From Paraspadella gotoi (Eukaryota; Chaetognatha): a stretch of DNA of 64,000 bases. The stretch is taken from contig CM119265.1 of NCBI GenBank assembly GCA_051294375.1, positions 19,271,642 to 19,335,641 on the forward strand, read 5' to 3'. The notes under the pieces were generated by a model that was not told the origin of the DNA, searched no databases, and worked only from the letters and a program-made list of their open reading frames with translations. Below are positions 37,457 through 49,722 of this stretch, piece by piece. The position numbers and the translations under genes were made by a program. Numbering within the stretch: position 1 is the stretch's first letter; each line of letters begins with the position of its first letter.

Positions 37457-40400
37457 TCATTCCTCAATCATCCCTCTCAAGCTCCTCGTCCTCGCCTTCC
37501 TCGGCGTCGCCACGATTCTGTGAGTCGGCGGCGAATTGTTGAGGCCCTGTTTGGGTCGGAGACTCGAAGCGCTTACGGGCGAGGGGGTGGGGCAAGGGTC
37601 GGCGGGGTGAGGATTCTCGGCGGGGTCCTCGGCCGGAAAGGAAAAGCGAAACCGGCGAAGGAGAACCAAGGCGCCGATAAAGAGTTCGCGGGTGGCGAGG
37701 CTGGCGCCGAGGCAGGCGCGTTTGCCTGGCAAGAAGTGTTTGGGGGGGATGAGGCGGTCAGGGTGCGAAGATAATGAAGGTTTTTTTGACATGAGTGAAG
37801 TCTCTAGTTGATTAAATTATTAAAATTATTAAAATTATTAAATTATTAAATTATTAATTTATTAAATTATTAAATCATCGCAGAGGAATCATGAACGTGA
37901 AATCGGAATCGGATCGACGACTCGAGAGAAATCCGCTGGAAGCTAAACGGAACTGGTCGAGCCAGCAATGGCACCGGCCAATGGTCAAATGGGCTTCAAT
38001 CCATCCGCGAAGTTTTCCCGTGCCTTCGATCCGATTTATACTGTCCACTATACTGTATAGTGTATACTGTATTATTTTCGCTCACCGATCCCGTAAGGCA
38101 AGAAAGCTTCCCCCACAACGAGACTTCCTCGGTCGTCGAGATGTCGTTCGGGGCGAAACTCGAAAGGGTTGGTCCACATGAGAGGGTCGTGATGGATCTT
38201 CCACAGGTTGGGCATTACGAGCGTGTTTTCTGATTAAAAGTGTTAAAAGTGTTAAAAGTGTTGAAAATAGTTTTAATAATCGCTCGCCATGTCGCTGTTT
38301 TCAATACAGTCTAGTAAATACTTTTAATCTATATTACAATATACACTCACTCGGAATGCCAAAACCGCCGACTTCGATATCGCTTCCAGTGGCGTGGGGA
38401 ATGCCGTTCGGAACCGGCGTGGCCAAGCGAAGCGTTTCCATAATGACCGCTTCCAAATAAGGAAGATCCTGGAAGTGTATTAATTAGCAGCTTTTTTTGT
38501 TTAACTTTAAAATATACAAATTTCTCGATCTTTTTCTCATCTTTACCATACTTTTTGTCATAGCATTTTCTTTAATTTTTTTGCCTTCTTTCTAGATTAA
38601 CACAATTAATTGATACAATCTTTTTAAACTTAATTCGCTTTGAACAGATTTGACGGCTGTTAGCATAATATTCTCCATATCTACCTATTTTTTCAGACTA
38701 ATTATATTTGTTATGATAGACTTCCCCTCTATTTAATTATTTTAGTTTTTATTACCTGCATTCTATTCTATAAAATTCGTGGTTTTTAATACATACATTG
38801 CGCGTTTTAATAAATAATTAATAAACACCGCAATTTTTAAAAAAGTTCGAGTTTCTTCCTCCCTCACTTTTTCACTCCATCCATCCTTCAACCCCCCCCC
38901 AATTTTTACCTCCTTCCTAATTCTCCCCGCGGCTCCGACGTCTTCGCCGACGACCTCGTCGATGTCCCGATGGAGTCTGCTCTGGACTCTCGGCTCCGCG
39001 GCGACGTAGAGGCACAACCAGGAAAGGCTCGTCGAGATGGTCTCCGTTCCGGTGATGAAGAGATCGAGGATGGAACGGAGGAGGTGGTCCGAGTTCATCA
39101 CGGGATCTGTATTCAGGGGGTGGGATCTAGGTAGGGCCTCACTCACCTCTCACTTTCTAACTCTTATCGCAAACTTACCCTCTTCTCCCCTCGCGTCCAC
39201 TTCTGCGATAAACTCGTCCATCACGTCTTTCGGATGCTCCGCGTCAAAATCGTTGGCCCGATGTTCTTTTATTTCGTCGCGGATGTAATCGTAAATCACC
39301 GCGATGTGGCGCTCCAAGTCTCGAGCCACGCCCACCGAGAGAGGAAGGGCGTCGAAAAATGGCATAAAGAAGGCGGGGTCTTTCTGCGTGGGGAGGAAAT
39401 GTTATGAGAATACGGAATGCAAAATAAAAAACGAGTAAACAAAGTTTGTAATCCCTCGTCAAATCTCTACTCCTTCCCACCTGCGTGTTGAGGCTAAAGA
39501 ATTCGCAAAGAGTCTCGAAGACTCGATTTGCGCGTTCGTCGTCAGCTTTGAATCGATGGCCAAAGGCGATGCTGGCGATCACGTTGGCCGACGCGCGCTG
39601 GATCGAGGGAAAGGGGGATGTTGGTGGAAGGATAAGGGGGGGGGTTAGCGTTCGTTCTCTTTCTTTTTGTCAGGATCTCTTGGGAAAAAGACGGTATAGG
39701 ATTAGTCAAATTATTAGAAACTGTATAAATTAATTACAGTAAATTTATGAACGTCGAGAAGAAGGAAAAGAAAATATTGAAAAATCTACTTGCCAAGACG
39801 AATCGTGGGTACATAAGTTCGTAAGTACGAACCAGTTTTTAAGCAGCTCTAATAGATAAAAAAAATACAGAAAAAAAAAAACCTGAATCGTAGTCCTGAT
39901 GTCGACGACATGGTTTCGATCTCGACCGTCGAGGGTCAATCGATCCGCGGCGACTTCGAATTCTCGTTCGATGAATTCTTCGAGATGACGAGATCCCAAG
40001 CCAAAGTTCTTCATTGCCTTCATCGTCATCAGCTTTCTGCAGGATACGACAAGGAAATAAAAAAGACAAGGAGAAGACGAACTCAGTTTCTTTTATATGG
40101 AGCTTTTTCGACTAGACGAAAGCAATCGTACTTTCTTTCTTAGTTTTGCTAGTATTCGTTTTAAACTTTCATTTTAATGAATTATCAATACTTAGCCAGA
40201 TTTCTTTTCCCTTCCTCACCTCTTCCTCAAATTGTCTCCGTATTCACTAAAGATGAGTCCCTTTTGCTTCACGGTTCGTTTGATGGAACCGAAATTTGGC
40301 CGATTGGAGAACGCATCTTTGTTGAGAGAGTCCTGAGCGATTAAGGAAGCTATTAAGGATTGGCCGACTTTAAAAGACGAGCGATTGCCTTACCTTTAAT

Positions 40401-41290
40401 AAAGGCAAAGAGTTAATCCAGACCATGAGACGTCCACCCATCCAGAAAGAAAAGACATCTCCATAAATACTACGTAAAATAAGTAAAATATTTTAGATAA
40501 ATTTTTGCGTCCGTCAACCTCGCAGCGGATTAAATTTAATGTTACTCTGGCGACTCTAGTTGACCTCGGTCATCAAGATAATCTCAGTCACAAAGAATCA
40601 TTTCACCGAATTTCAGTGAAGCCTCAGTCACCGTCGTCGTCGTGGTCGTCGTCGACTGACTTCTTCTTCTCCTTACTTTGTTAAATTTCTCTCACGTTTT
40701 TTCTCTCTTTTTGATCGACGTCCAAAGTATTGTTATCAATTGTATTTTTTAACCTCGTTATATCTACTTCAAGCATATCATGCGTTTATTATCGTTTTAA
40801 ATATTTGTAATATGTCATTAAAACGTAGAACCTCTTTAGCCTTTGTTATTGACTTTTTAAGTAGTTATCCTAAAATTAATTATATCGAATCAACGACTTA
40901 ATTCTTTGTGACGAGGGTTTTCAAATTACAACTCACATCTTGGTATCGACTTTCCTTTCTCACCATTCAGATTTTATTTCGCACCTCTAAAAACTCGCTA
41001 ATAACCGCGAGAGGGCGAACTAATATATAACTTATAACTTACTCGGACAAATTGGTGAATATCTCGTAAGTGTTTTTTCCGCTTTTGATTTCCCTGACGA
41101 GCGACGCCACGTTGCCGATAAGCGGCAGCGTTTCCGGTCCAGGCGGGAGTGATCGGCGCCTTGCCGAATCTCTTCGCCCCTTTTGGCCGCTCCACGCCTT
41201 GGTGACGCTGCGAATCAGCAGCAGCAGAGCGGCGGAGAAGATGAGGACGAGGCGGCTCGAGTTGAGCTCCAACAAGAGGCTCCACATCAT
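37457..41290 (-). CDS. Cytochrome P450 (clan 2-like), nested antisense in polycystin intron 26
   Basis: Ten exons: 41290-41043, 40469-40394, 40332-40220, 40036-39883, 39597-39481, 39383-39179, 39106-38910, 38468-38351, 38229-38086 and 37725-37457, all in phase, giving 546 residues. A haem-thiolate monooxygenase, probably in the ER membrane. The N-terminal anchor (VLIFSAALLLLIRS) is followed by the hinge SLPPGPETLPLIGNV. Substrate-entry and helix C region: IYGDVFSFWMGGRLMVWINS. I helix: LFITGTETISTSLSW. K helix ETLR in YLEAVIMETLRLATP. PERF-type PERH follows. The haem loop FLPYGIGKRACLG is split by the last intron. The motifs and length fit clan 2 (CYP1/2/17-like); the substrate cannot be told. 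The start at 41290 is the first ATG of the anchor; a second follows at 41287. Confidence 0.95.
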
Positions 41291-42120
41291 TGTCGAGCGT
41301 TGACGCGGTGGAAGGTTGGATTGACGCAAATACGAGTAGAGTGACGCGATTAAGCCGTGTTGGCGTTGAATGAGAAACGCTATGTGAAAATGACGGCGTC
41401 GTTATTTTGATTCGTTAATAGCGATCGGGAAGAGTTTTTTAAATTTAAAAGATTAATTAAAATTTACATTTAAAAATTCTATACATGTCCCCGAAATATA
41501 AATATGGAAAATAAAAAAATTAAAAAACGAATAATTTAACCAATAAAGGTAAAAAAAAAGGTTTATTTTCTACTTACAATATATAAAGTTATAAACGCCC
41601 CATCGATGAAAGAGCGATTCTCGAATGAGTGCGTTACGGACGGAAAAAAAAGGTTTTCGGCTTACGTGCGGAATCGATCGACGATGTAACCAGGGTTTTT
41701 AAGCCAATCAGAATCCGCCGCAGGTGGATCGGGTCGGTGTTCGACCAATGAGATTTCTCATGACGAATGCACTTAACAGAAATAAAAAAAAAGTTGTTTT
41801 CCCACTTTATAATTGATTGTAGAAAATCTTACATTCTTTCTTGTTTTCCTTTTCTTTCGTTTTATTTTTTTTCCCTCAAGAATCGAAAGATAATAGATAC
41901 GATTTTGTTAAGATTTGAGAATCGGATTTCGCCATTGCGTCTAAACACGTATTTGTAAAGTAAGGGGTAGTCATGATTTAAATATAATTGGTATGATATC
42001 GTCATCTAATGGTTAATGTTTGGGCAAAAAAGCGGTGGTAACCTTTAATCAACTAATTAGTTTGAACTGAAATAAATCGGCCGTCTTTTTAATCTTCTCG
42101 GTTGTAAGGGAAAAAGTTTG
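41291..42120. other. Upstream region of the P450 gene, within polycystin intron 26
   Basis: No coding feature was recognised. The P450 promoter should lie here, but no clear TATA box was seen. Confidence 0.4.
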
Positions 42121-42134
42121 GAAAACAAATTATA

Positions 42135-42314
42135 ACTCTCTCTCTCTCTCTCTCTCCTCGTTCTCTCTTCTCTCTCTCTCTCCTCTCTCTCTCTCTCCTC
42201 TCTCTCCCTCTCTCTCCTCTCAAGTAAATTTAATACAATTAACTGTTTGAAATAAAACGACCGTGTTTAAAAATACAATCTCGATAAACTATCTTGAAGT
42301 ACAATTGAAGTACA

Positions 42315-42406
<92 letters not shown>

Positions 42407-42416
42407 CTCTCTCTCT
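42135..42416. repeat. (CT)n microsatellites in polycystin intron 26
   Basis: Two long CT tracts (about 42135-42222 and 42318-42416) separated by 95 bp of AT-rich sequence. Confidence 0.95.
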
Positions 42417-43025
42417 GTACGTACAAAGAGCTGAGATAATCAAAAAATAGAGACAGGTTAACGACCTAAGTTTTTTTTTCCTTTCTCTTTTTTTTCCAAA
42501 TAAAAATCGGTCTGGATACGAAACGAGTTCGCACTCAAGAGTTTCCCAAAGAAAAGATTCACTCATCTCAAACATAACCTCTGAGGGGGCAAAAGCTCGA
42601 ACTCAAACGGCGACCTTGAGCTGTGCCCAATTGCGCAAGCGAAATGAACCCCCTTTGCTCTTTCACGATCGGATTTTCGTGATTTCCGCTGCGAATGTTA
42701 AACCGTCACGGGATAATATTTTTATTTTGAAAGGTTGCATAAGCGATCGAGGGTCTTATCAATGTTTTTTTTCTTGGTTAGGGATCAACGTGTCCTCTTG
42801 TAGAAGATACATGACTAAACTGAGATAGTGTGAATTGTGAAATGTGAATGTTTGAGTCAAACGTCAAGAAATCCTTTTCTCAACTTACTTTCTTATTTCG
42901 TTTTATATCGTGTCGGTGTGTCGGTAAAATAAACGTACTCGCCATCTGAGATAACACCGACTATGACATTTTATTTTACCTTTGTCATCTAATTTCTTGA
43001 AGGGCGTTTCCTTCCTTCCTTCCAG

Positions 43026-43113
43026 GCACACCGTTTTCATGAAGGTGGACAGCGATTTCAAAGGCTTCGCCGACGTCTTCGTCAAAATCATCCCGTCTCC
43101 CCTGGCTGTTCGG
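43026..43113 (+). CDS. Polycystin-1-like protein, exon 27: REJ domain
   Basis: Starts after CCTTCCTTCCAG and reads HTVFMKVDSDFKGFADVFVK followed by IIPSPLAV, the central REJ motif ('V.I.PSPLVA.I'). Phase 2 in, phase 0 out. Confidence 0.92.
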
Positions 43114-43138
43114 GTAAAAATATATCTATACATTAAAT

Positions 43139-43211
43139 TGGAAGATCCGGGTATCGATCCCGGTACCTCTCGCATGCTAAGCGAGCGCTCTACCATTTGA
43201 GCTAATCCCCC
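43139..43211 (-). tRNA. tRNA-Ala (AGC)
   Basis: 73 bases starting GGGGGATTAGCTCAAATGGT. Anticodon loop TTAGCAT between CTCGC and GCGAG. The acceptor stem GGGGGAT/ATCTTCC has two G-T pairs. In polycystin intron 27, antisense. Confidence 0.93.
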
Positions 43212-43301
43212 GACACTTAAATACAGTAATTAGTAATCAACTTCAATCGGGAGCTGCAATAGAATCGAGAACAAAACTTTAAAATTGAAAAAAAGGACAA
43301 T

Positions 43302-43374
43302 TGCCGAAACCCGGGTTTGAACCAGGGACCTTTAGATCTTCAGTCTAACGCTCTCCCAACTGAGCTATTTCGGC
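43302..43374 (-). tRNA. tRNA-Phe (GAA)
   Basis: 73 bases starting GCCGAAATAGCTCAGTTGGG. Anticodon loop CTGAAGA between TTAGA and TCTAA; acceptor GCCGAAA/TTTCGGC. In polycystin intron 27, antisense. Confidence 0.95.
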
Positions 43375-43519
43375 TTGTGCTTCTTAAATTTTAATGAAAT
43401 GAAATGAAATTTAATTTAATATTACAGTAATTTATTACAGAAATTTAATATCACAGTAAGAATAAAATATATAATAATTTAAATATGATAAATAATAATA
43501 TCTAGTTTTTTTCCTAAAG

Positions 43520-44498
43520 CTAGTCTCCGGGGCGTCGACCCTCATATCCAAAAAGGAAGACACGAAGTTCGTCATGAATCCGGGAAGTTTTTCCATGAAT
43601 CTCGACTCGACCTCGACGGGCGAGGGTGGGTGGTTGTGAGTGCGAGTGATTGTGATTTGAATCGGTGAGAGAGAGAGAGAGAGAGATATTAATGAATCAA
43701 TAGCCTCGTTCCATCGCGACCTCAAACAAAGTAAACACGCTTTTAAGAAATTGCGATGTGGTCGTTTTAGTGTTTTGAGCTGCTGCCTCATCGTGAGCTA
43801 TCAAGGGGACCCTTAACGGTTCGAACAGAAAACCTTAACCTGAAAAATTAAAGCTTTTGTTTTCTCCTTTTTCCTTACTTTTATTCGACTCAAACGATTC
43901 CACCCCCACGGCTAAATATAGGTCTGGACCTCTCTTCGGCCGAATTCTCCTTCTACTACTTCTGCACTCCGCTCGCATCCGCCTCCACCCAGACCGACGC
44001 CACCGCCTTTCAGCCTTTGGACCTGACGACGCTCTCCGTCGCCGACCCGCACTTTCTCTCCGTCGGCGTCATCGACGACAGCGCCGCCGCGACACCCAAT
44101 TCGACGGGCTGCTTCGGCGACAGCTCGGGAAGACTCGACGCCCCGACGAGCGATTCCAGTTTGGAGATCGACGTCGCCGCTTTGACCAAAATTCCGGCGC
44201 ACTTGGAATACGTCGAATTCAGGTTCGAATAAAATGAGGGAGGAAGCAAAAGCGACGGGGCTCGTCCGGGAGTCGAACCCGGGGCCTCTCGCACCCGAAG
44301 CGAGAATCATACCACTAGACCAACGAGCCATCGTTATTTTTGTGATATTGCTCGTTGCCTTCTATTCACGCCTTCACCAGATTCCACGCTTTCGTACGAT
44401 CTCGACGTAAACTCAAACTCTACGATCTCCTGCAGACTGGATTCGGTCACGTGGACCTTCGCGTCGTCAAGGGAGACCCGCCAGACGTCCAAATCAGG

Positions 44499-44547
<49 letters not shown>

Positions 44548-46332
44548 CTTGATTTGAGTTGAAGTTAGTTTTTATGACGAGGTATTTAAATAAGCATTAT
44601 TGCCACAGTTCTAAAAGCCGTTGCCGTGATCTCTGTTTTTCTGTTAGTCTTTTTTTGTTTATTCAGTCATCAATCAATTGAACTCCACCATCCTTCAGAT
44701 GCGTCCAGGACGGTTTGTGTCGCTATAAGAACGGAGATCTCTACGTCTCCCGCAGCGCCTCGTTGATTCTAGAGGCGTTCGACGCCGCGGAGACGACGAC
44801 GACGACTAAGCAGTTGGACGCTCTTTGGAGCATCAGCGTCGTCGGGGCGGAGGGAGAGTCGGCTCTCGGACCGGACACGTTGGCGGAAGGGGTCGTGCCG
44901 GGTGAGTGGGGGGTGGAGGGACAGTGGTGTGAGTGAAGGAGGGCGAAGGAGCGAGAATCGCATGAATAAGAGGAATAGAGCTACGTGAGAAAAGTGAACA
45001 AATTTTAATTGTAGTTGAAACGTGTTGGTAATAAGAAAAGAGGAAAAGCAAGCCCTGGACCGAAAAAAAAACATTCAATTTTACTGCTAAAAAAGAATGT
45101 CAAGGAATTTTACTTATTTAGTTATCTATATTCGCATTTATTTATTTTTCCAGATGTGAAATCCTCTCAGATCTTAATCTCTTCCGCTTTGTTTCAAAAC
45201 GAATCTCAAGCGAAAGTTTTCGTCATCAGCGTCGAAGCCAATTTCTTCGGATTTTCCAGCGCCGGACTTAGCGCTGTCAGTGTAAGTTCCGGCGGAAAGT
45301 CTATTTCGCAGCGTCGAAATTTTAAACTTATATTTGAAAATCAAGTTAACTTGATTTTAAACATAGGTAGTCATAAATGATCCTCCGGCTAATGGGACTT
45401 GCTCTTTGAGAAAAGATTCCGGAATCGTCATGGAAGCGGATTACGGCATCGATTGCGAGGGATGGCAGGGTAAGTAAGTTTTATTGGAATGAAAGACATG
45501 GTAGGACGGATTGCGTCCGATTGGAAATGAAGACATGTCGAAGACAAACTTTTGTGAAAGACGAATCAAACATTGAAAATCGTTAAAAAAAAAGACTCCT
45601 CGTGAAGTATTTATTGCCCTCTTATAGTTATAATATACACATTACACAACATAACGTAAAACGTAAATTGTAAACATACTCGGCGCAATAATGTCAGCAG
45701 ATTCTATTTGAAATCCAACCCCCCGCCACGCAGACACCGACGGCGTGGCCAATTACCAACTCTTTGTCCGAGACCCCATCGCCAACGTCGACTCAGCCCT
45801 CACCTTCGGACCTCAGCCCAATAGGACCATGAAACCGCCGCAAGGTCCGGAGGCGACTGATTACAAATGGGAGGTTTTTGTCAGGTGAGGGTTTTAATCC
45901 GAGTAGCTAGATTAGGATTTACTTTTTCGTCATGAAGCAAATATTCTTAGACTTAGTGCATCCATGATTAATCCTCAAATTCTTCCTTAATACAAAGATT
46001 CAACTAAGATTCAGTAAATTTCTTTAATCATGCAAACCATGATTCACCCATCAACCAATGACAAGACAATCCTGATTAATCCCTGATTCATAAATAATTC
46101 TCCCAATATTCATCCATGGTTAATCTATTTGTCTTCCGCGATCCAAGGATATTCGACTCTCTCGACGCTTTCACCCTCAAGTTCGTGGGGATTCTCCGCG
46201 TTTCCCCCAAACCGCTCGTGGATGTCTTGGCCGAGGGCGAGGCCGCCCTCAACAACGGCTCCAGCCTACAGTCCTTCGTCGGAGCCGTCGAGACCATCAA
46301 CGAGTTGGCGTCGGCGCTAAACGGCGCCACCG
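43520..46332 (+). CDS. Polycystin-1-like protein, exons 28-35: rest of the REJ domain
   Basis: Exons 43520-43625, 43922-44222, 44381-44497, 44699-44901, 45154-45281, 45367-45469, 45734-45884 and 46148-46332. REJ features: LDSTSTGEGLDLSSAEFSFY; FVRSRRK...HVDLRVVKGDPPDVQI; ILEAFDAAE; VVINDPPANGTCSL with a GIDCEGWQ disulphide pair; ANYQLFVRD; ALNNGSSLQSFVGAVETINE. The REJ module is the shared region of polycystin-1 and the sea-urchin receptor for egg jelly; it lies outside the cell and contributes to assembly or ligand sensing. Exons from 43922 onward are repeated in inverted form after 53.1 kb. Confidence 0.92.
44258..44329 (-). tRNA. tRNA-Pro (CGG)
   Basis: Same body as the copy at 36601; loop TTCGGGT; T arm CCGGGTTCGACTCCCGG with one change in the variable region (GGCCCC). 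In polycystin intron 29, antisense. Confidence 0.94.
44498..44546. repeat. (GTT)n microsatellite in polycystin intron 30
   Basis: About 16 units directly after the donor. The inverted copy (about 61581-61672) is nearly twice as long and interrupted. Confidence 0.95.
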
Positions 46333-46477
46333 GTTGGCAGACTTTGTTTGTTGTTTTCGTTGTAGTTGTTATAACTCTTATTGATGTTATTTTTAAGATT
46401 GTTTAAATGGTTCTCAGTTTGATAGAAATAGTAAAAGCAATTAATGGAGAAGTTAATCCATGAATAAAGTATTATTT

Positions 46478-46549
46478 GGGCTCGTCCGGGAGTCGAACCC
46501 GGGACCTCTCGCACCCTAAGCGAGAATCATACCACTAGACCAACGAGCC
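46478..46549 (-). tRNA. tRNA-Pro (AGG)
   Basis: GGCTCGTTGGTCTAGTGGTA body; anticodon loop TTAGGGT; complete cloverleaf by eye. In polycystin intron 35, antisense. Confidence 0.96.
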
Positions 46550-46802
46550 ACTTATGAGGGATGAAAGTGATAGCGCATTAACTAATGTGATATATATATG
46601 CATTTTATTTCAAATTCAACAAGGTTGATTCAGTACATACATGAGCATCAAAAACTATAGACAAAACAAGGTTATGTTATGTAAAGATTTATATGTTATT
46701 TTTAAGATTGTTTTAATGGTTCTCAGTTTTCTAACGATTGTTTTTGATAGAAATGGCAAAAGTAACAAAAGGAGAAGTTAATTTATGAATTAAACATTAC
46801 TT

Positions 46803-46874
46803 GGGCTCGTCCGGGAGTCGAACCCGGGACCTCTCGCACCCTAAGCGAGAATCATACCACTAGACCAACGAGCC
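46803..46874 (-). tRNA. tRNA-Pro (AGG)
   Basis: Same sequence as 46478-46549. The flanks are also similar (GATAGCGCATTAACTAATGT beyond both), so the tRNA was duplicated with about 250 bp of neighbouring sequence. Confidence 0.96.
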
Positions 46875-47077
46875 ACGATTACTTTGTTCTCAGCCTCTGG
46901 AGCTATAACTCTCTAGTGGAAATTCCAAGGATCCAAGGATTAAAGTGATAGCGCATTAACTAATGTGATATCCATGTTATATCAAGATTTATATGTAAAC
47001 ATTATCACTTTATACCAAAGTTCAAAGGATCCACGCTTAGAGACGAGAAGCCAATCATTTCGCATTCTTCCCCACAG

Positions 47078-47324
47078 ACGAAGAAACGAAGCCAGGAGCT
47101 TCAGCGGAGGAGTTGGAAGCAGAAGCGAAGGAGGCCTTCAAGGAGAAAGTCGGTATGAGGTCGAAGATGGTCGATGTGATCGTCGAGAAGGCCCTCACGC
47201 AAATCACCGGTGTTCAGGATGCGGAGATGGCCGCAAGTCAGTGTGTGTCTGGATTCCTTTTAATGATAATTTTAATTATTCAAAAAAATCGTTCATACTT
47301 TATTTATTCTCTATCTACTTATTT

Positions 47325-47394
<70 letters not shown>

Positions 47395-49486
47395 ACTCTC
47401 TAGCCACCTTGTCAGAGGCGACATCTCAGCTCTCCACGGAATCGACGTCTCGCGCCGCCGACGCCGTCTCGCCTCTTGTCGATGCCTTCACCGCCGACGT
47501 CGCCTCCACCGACGCAGAAATACTTCACGTCGTCGGATCTAAGATCACCGCCTTCATCGGCAATCTCTTGAAGTCGACGTCGTCGGCCTTCGAGAAGCTG
47601 AAGGTTTGGATCAGACCGATGGAAAGTAAGACGGTCTAAGTCAAGGATGAGCAGAGGATGTTTCTCGGCAACTGTCGGGACGTAGGAAAAACGTGGGTCA
47701 CTCAGATATTGATTAGGTTTTAAAAATTTAAAGAGCTAATTGTTCTACGAGACGCTTTTCCCATGGCCAGGACCCCGAGGTCGCGGACGAAGTGTTGGGG
47801 GATTCGCAGGAAGCCGAAACCTCCGAAGAAGAGGTCGACCCCGATACAAGGAAGGAGGATCTCCTACTTGTGGACAAGTTCTTCGGGGATGTAAGTTTTT
47901 CTCTTTTTTTGTTTTAGTAGTTTTTTTTTCTTATTAGCGTTTTGGGGGGGAGGATTTTGACAATTACTTCTTGCGTGGCATTTATGTTACATTTTTGAAT
48001 CGTGTTACTTTATTATTATAAATAGTTAACGTTACGCCACTTTCCCAAGGCCCTCCCCACGCCGGAGATAGTCTTCAAAGCGCGCAAGAAGGCGGCACAG
48101 ATCGAGACGGCGCGAATCAACGTCGAGAAACTGATGGAGGGAAATCGAATGGTCTCGACCGGGCTTCTCCAGACGATCGTGGTCGGAGGACCCATGCAGA
48201 AGCTCGTCTCGGAAAACCTCAACATTTCCGGTTGGCCTGAGATCTGAAGGAAGAAATTGTAGCAATAATAATTGGGTGCGAATAAACGAATACTGGCAAT
48301 GCTGACAATGTAATGTTTCACTAATTAAGTAATTATTGAGATGATTATCATTTATTTTTATCTTTGAACTATCTTTCATTTTCCCCATTCTCCATTTCCC
48401 AATTCTTATTCCTCAATTCCTTCTTTCCCCAGTCTCTAAATCCCCGGCGTCGAGCTTCGCAAACGGGTCCTCCATGGGCGACGGGCTCTTCCAACTTCCA
48501 GGAGGAGTGTTCGACGACAACGAGGAGGTGGACAACACCACCGTCGTCTCCAGCATTGCCTCCGCCATGAAGTCGAATCCTTACGCTTACGTCTCCGTGC
48601 GTCAATTTAAATGGAGAAAAAGATGCTAGAATCTAGAGCATCAACGTTCAATCCGTTGCCCTTTTGTTTCCTCAGGCCAACCAAGCTCTGCCAAAAGTTC
48701 TGGGAGAAGCGCCTCGGACGGACACGGACGGAAGCGAGGTCGTGAGCCTCGACTTCGAATCTCCCGCGGGGAAGATCAACGTTTCGGGTCTCGTCGATCC
48801 AATCGTCATCCAGATTCCCAAAAACCCCGACGCCGAAGTCCAACCGCTCGTCGAGATGGATCCCAATAATTATGGTGACGAGTGATCTGGGATTCTATAT
48901 TGTTGTCGTTTTTGTTAATGATAAATAATTGTTATAAACAATATAAAAATTTTTCCATTCATTAACTACTAAAAAACTTACCCCTTGTCAGTGTTAGTGT
49001 AAGAAAGCTAATTGGTCCTTCCTTATATTAGTGTTGTTGTTGTTGTGGTCATTGTCTTGAACTCGTCATTGATGTAAGCAATTTAATTTTTGTCATTGTT
49101 AACATTAGTATCCAAATCGTCACATCATCGTCGTCGACATCGTCATCCTCATAATTAATATTAACATAATATTCATCATGGTTAATCTGATGTTCGAGAT
49201 TGGTTATAGCTAGAATTGTTAGAAAAAAATATTTTATTTTGCATTTATTCCAAACGCTTCCAACTCCACCTCCTGCAGGCTACGTCGACCCGCCACTCCA
49301 CTTCACGCCCGACTCCATCCGAAGTCAATCGGCGATGGTGACTCAAGTCATGAACGCCACTTCCCTTGCTGCGTCGCCCTCCGCCGGCGTCCACGTGGAG
49401 CTTATTCCCCCGTCAGAGGGTCTCAAGTATCTCGTGCTCATTAAGATTGGGAACGAGAATCCAGTAGTCAACGAAACGCATCAAAT
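47078..49486 (+). CDS. Polycystin-1-like protein, exons 36-42: GAIN-like region
   Basis: Exons 47078-47236, 47395-47603, 47771-47890, 48050-48230 (or from 48026), 48433-48596, 48676-48874 and 49279-49486. The first part is acidic and helical (LEAEAKEAFKEKVGMRSKM; SEATSQLSTESTSRAADAV). Exon 41 shows the GAIN-type strands FESPAGKINVSGLVDPIVIQ and exon 42 LKYLVLIKIG. This helix-plus-sandwich fold carries the autoproteolysis site in polycystins and adhesion GPCRs. The start of exon 39 is uncertain because two acceptors give the same phase. Confidence 0.87.
47331..47392. repeat. (CT)n microsatellite ending at the exon 37 acceptor
   Basis: An uninterrupted CT run serves as polypyrimidine tract. 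Its inverted counterpart at 58681-58770 is longer and has AAGAG interruptions. Confidence 0.95.
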
Positions 49487-49722
49487 GTGAGGACTCAACC
49501 TATTAATAGATTCAATAGAATTAAATTAATCGACAAATCAATCGATTATCAAAGAATGAATCTACTAATATAATACTATTATTATTATTATATATATTAT
49601 ATATATTATTATTATACTATAATACTATTATTAATAGAATCAATCGATGAAAACGAGTCAATCAATCAATCAAACCGAATGAATACAACCTCAGCACTCT
49701 TACTTTTCCACGGCTCTCTCAG

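Noticed and set aside
37520-37774. Gly/Arg-rich plus-strand frame
   Set aside because: Shadow of the last P450 exon, which carries the haem-binding cysteine on the other strand.
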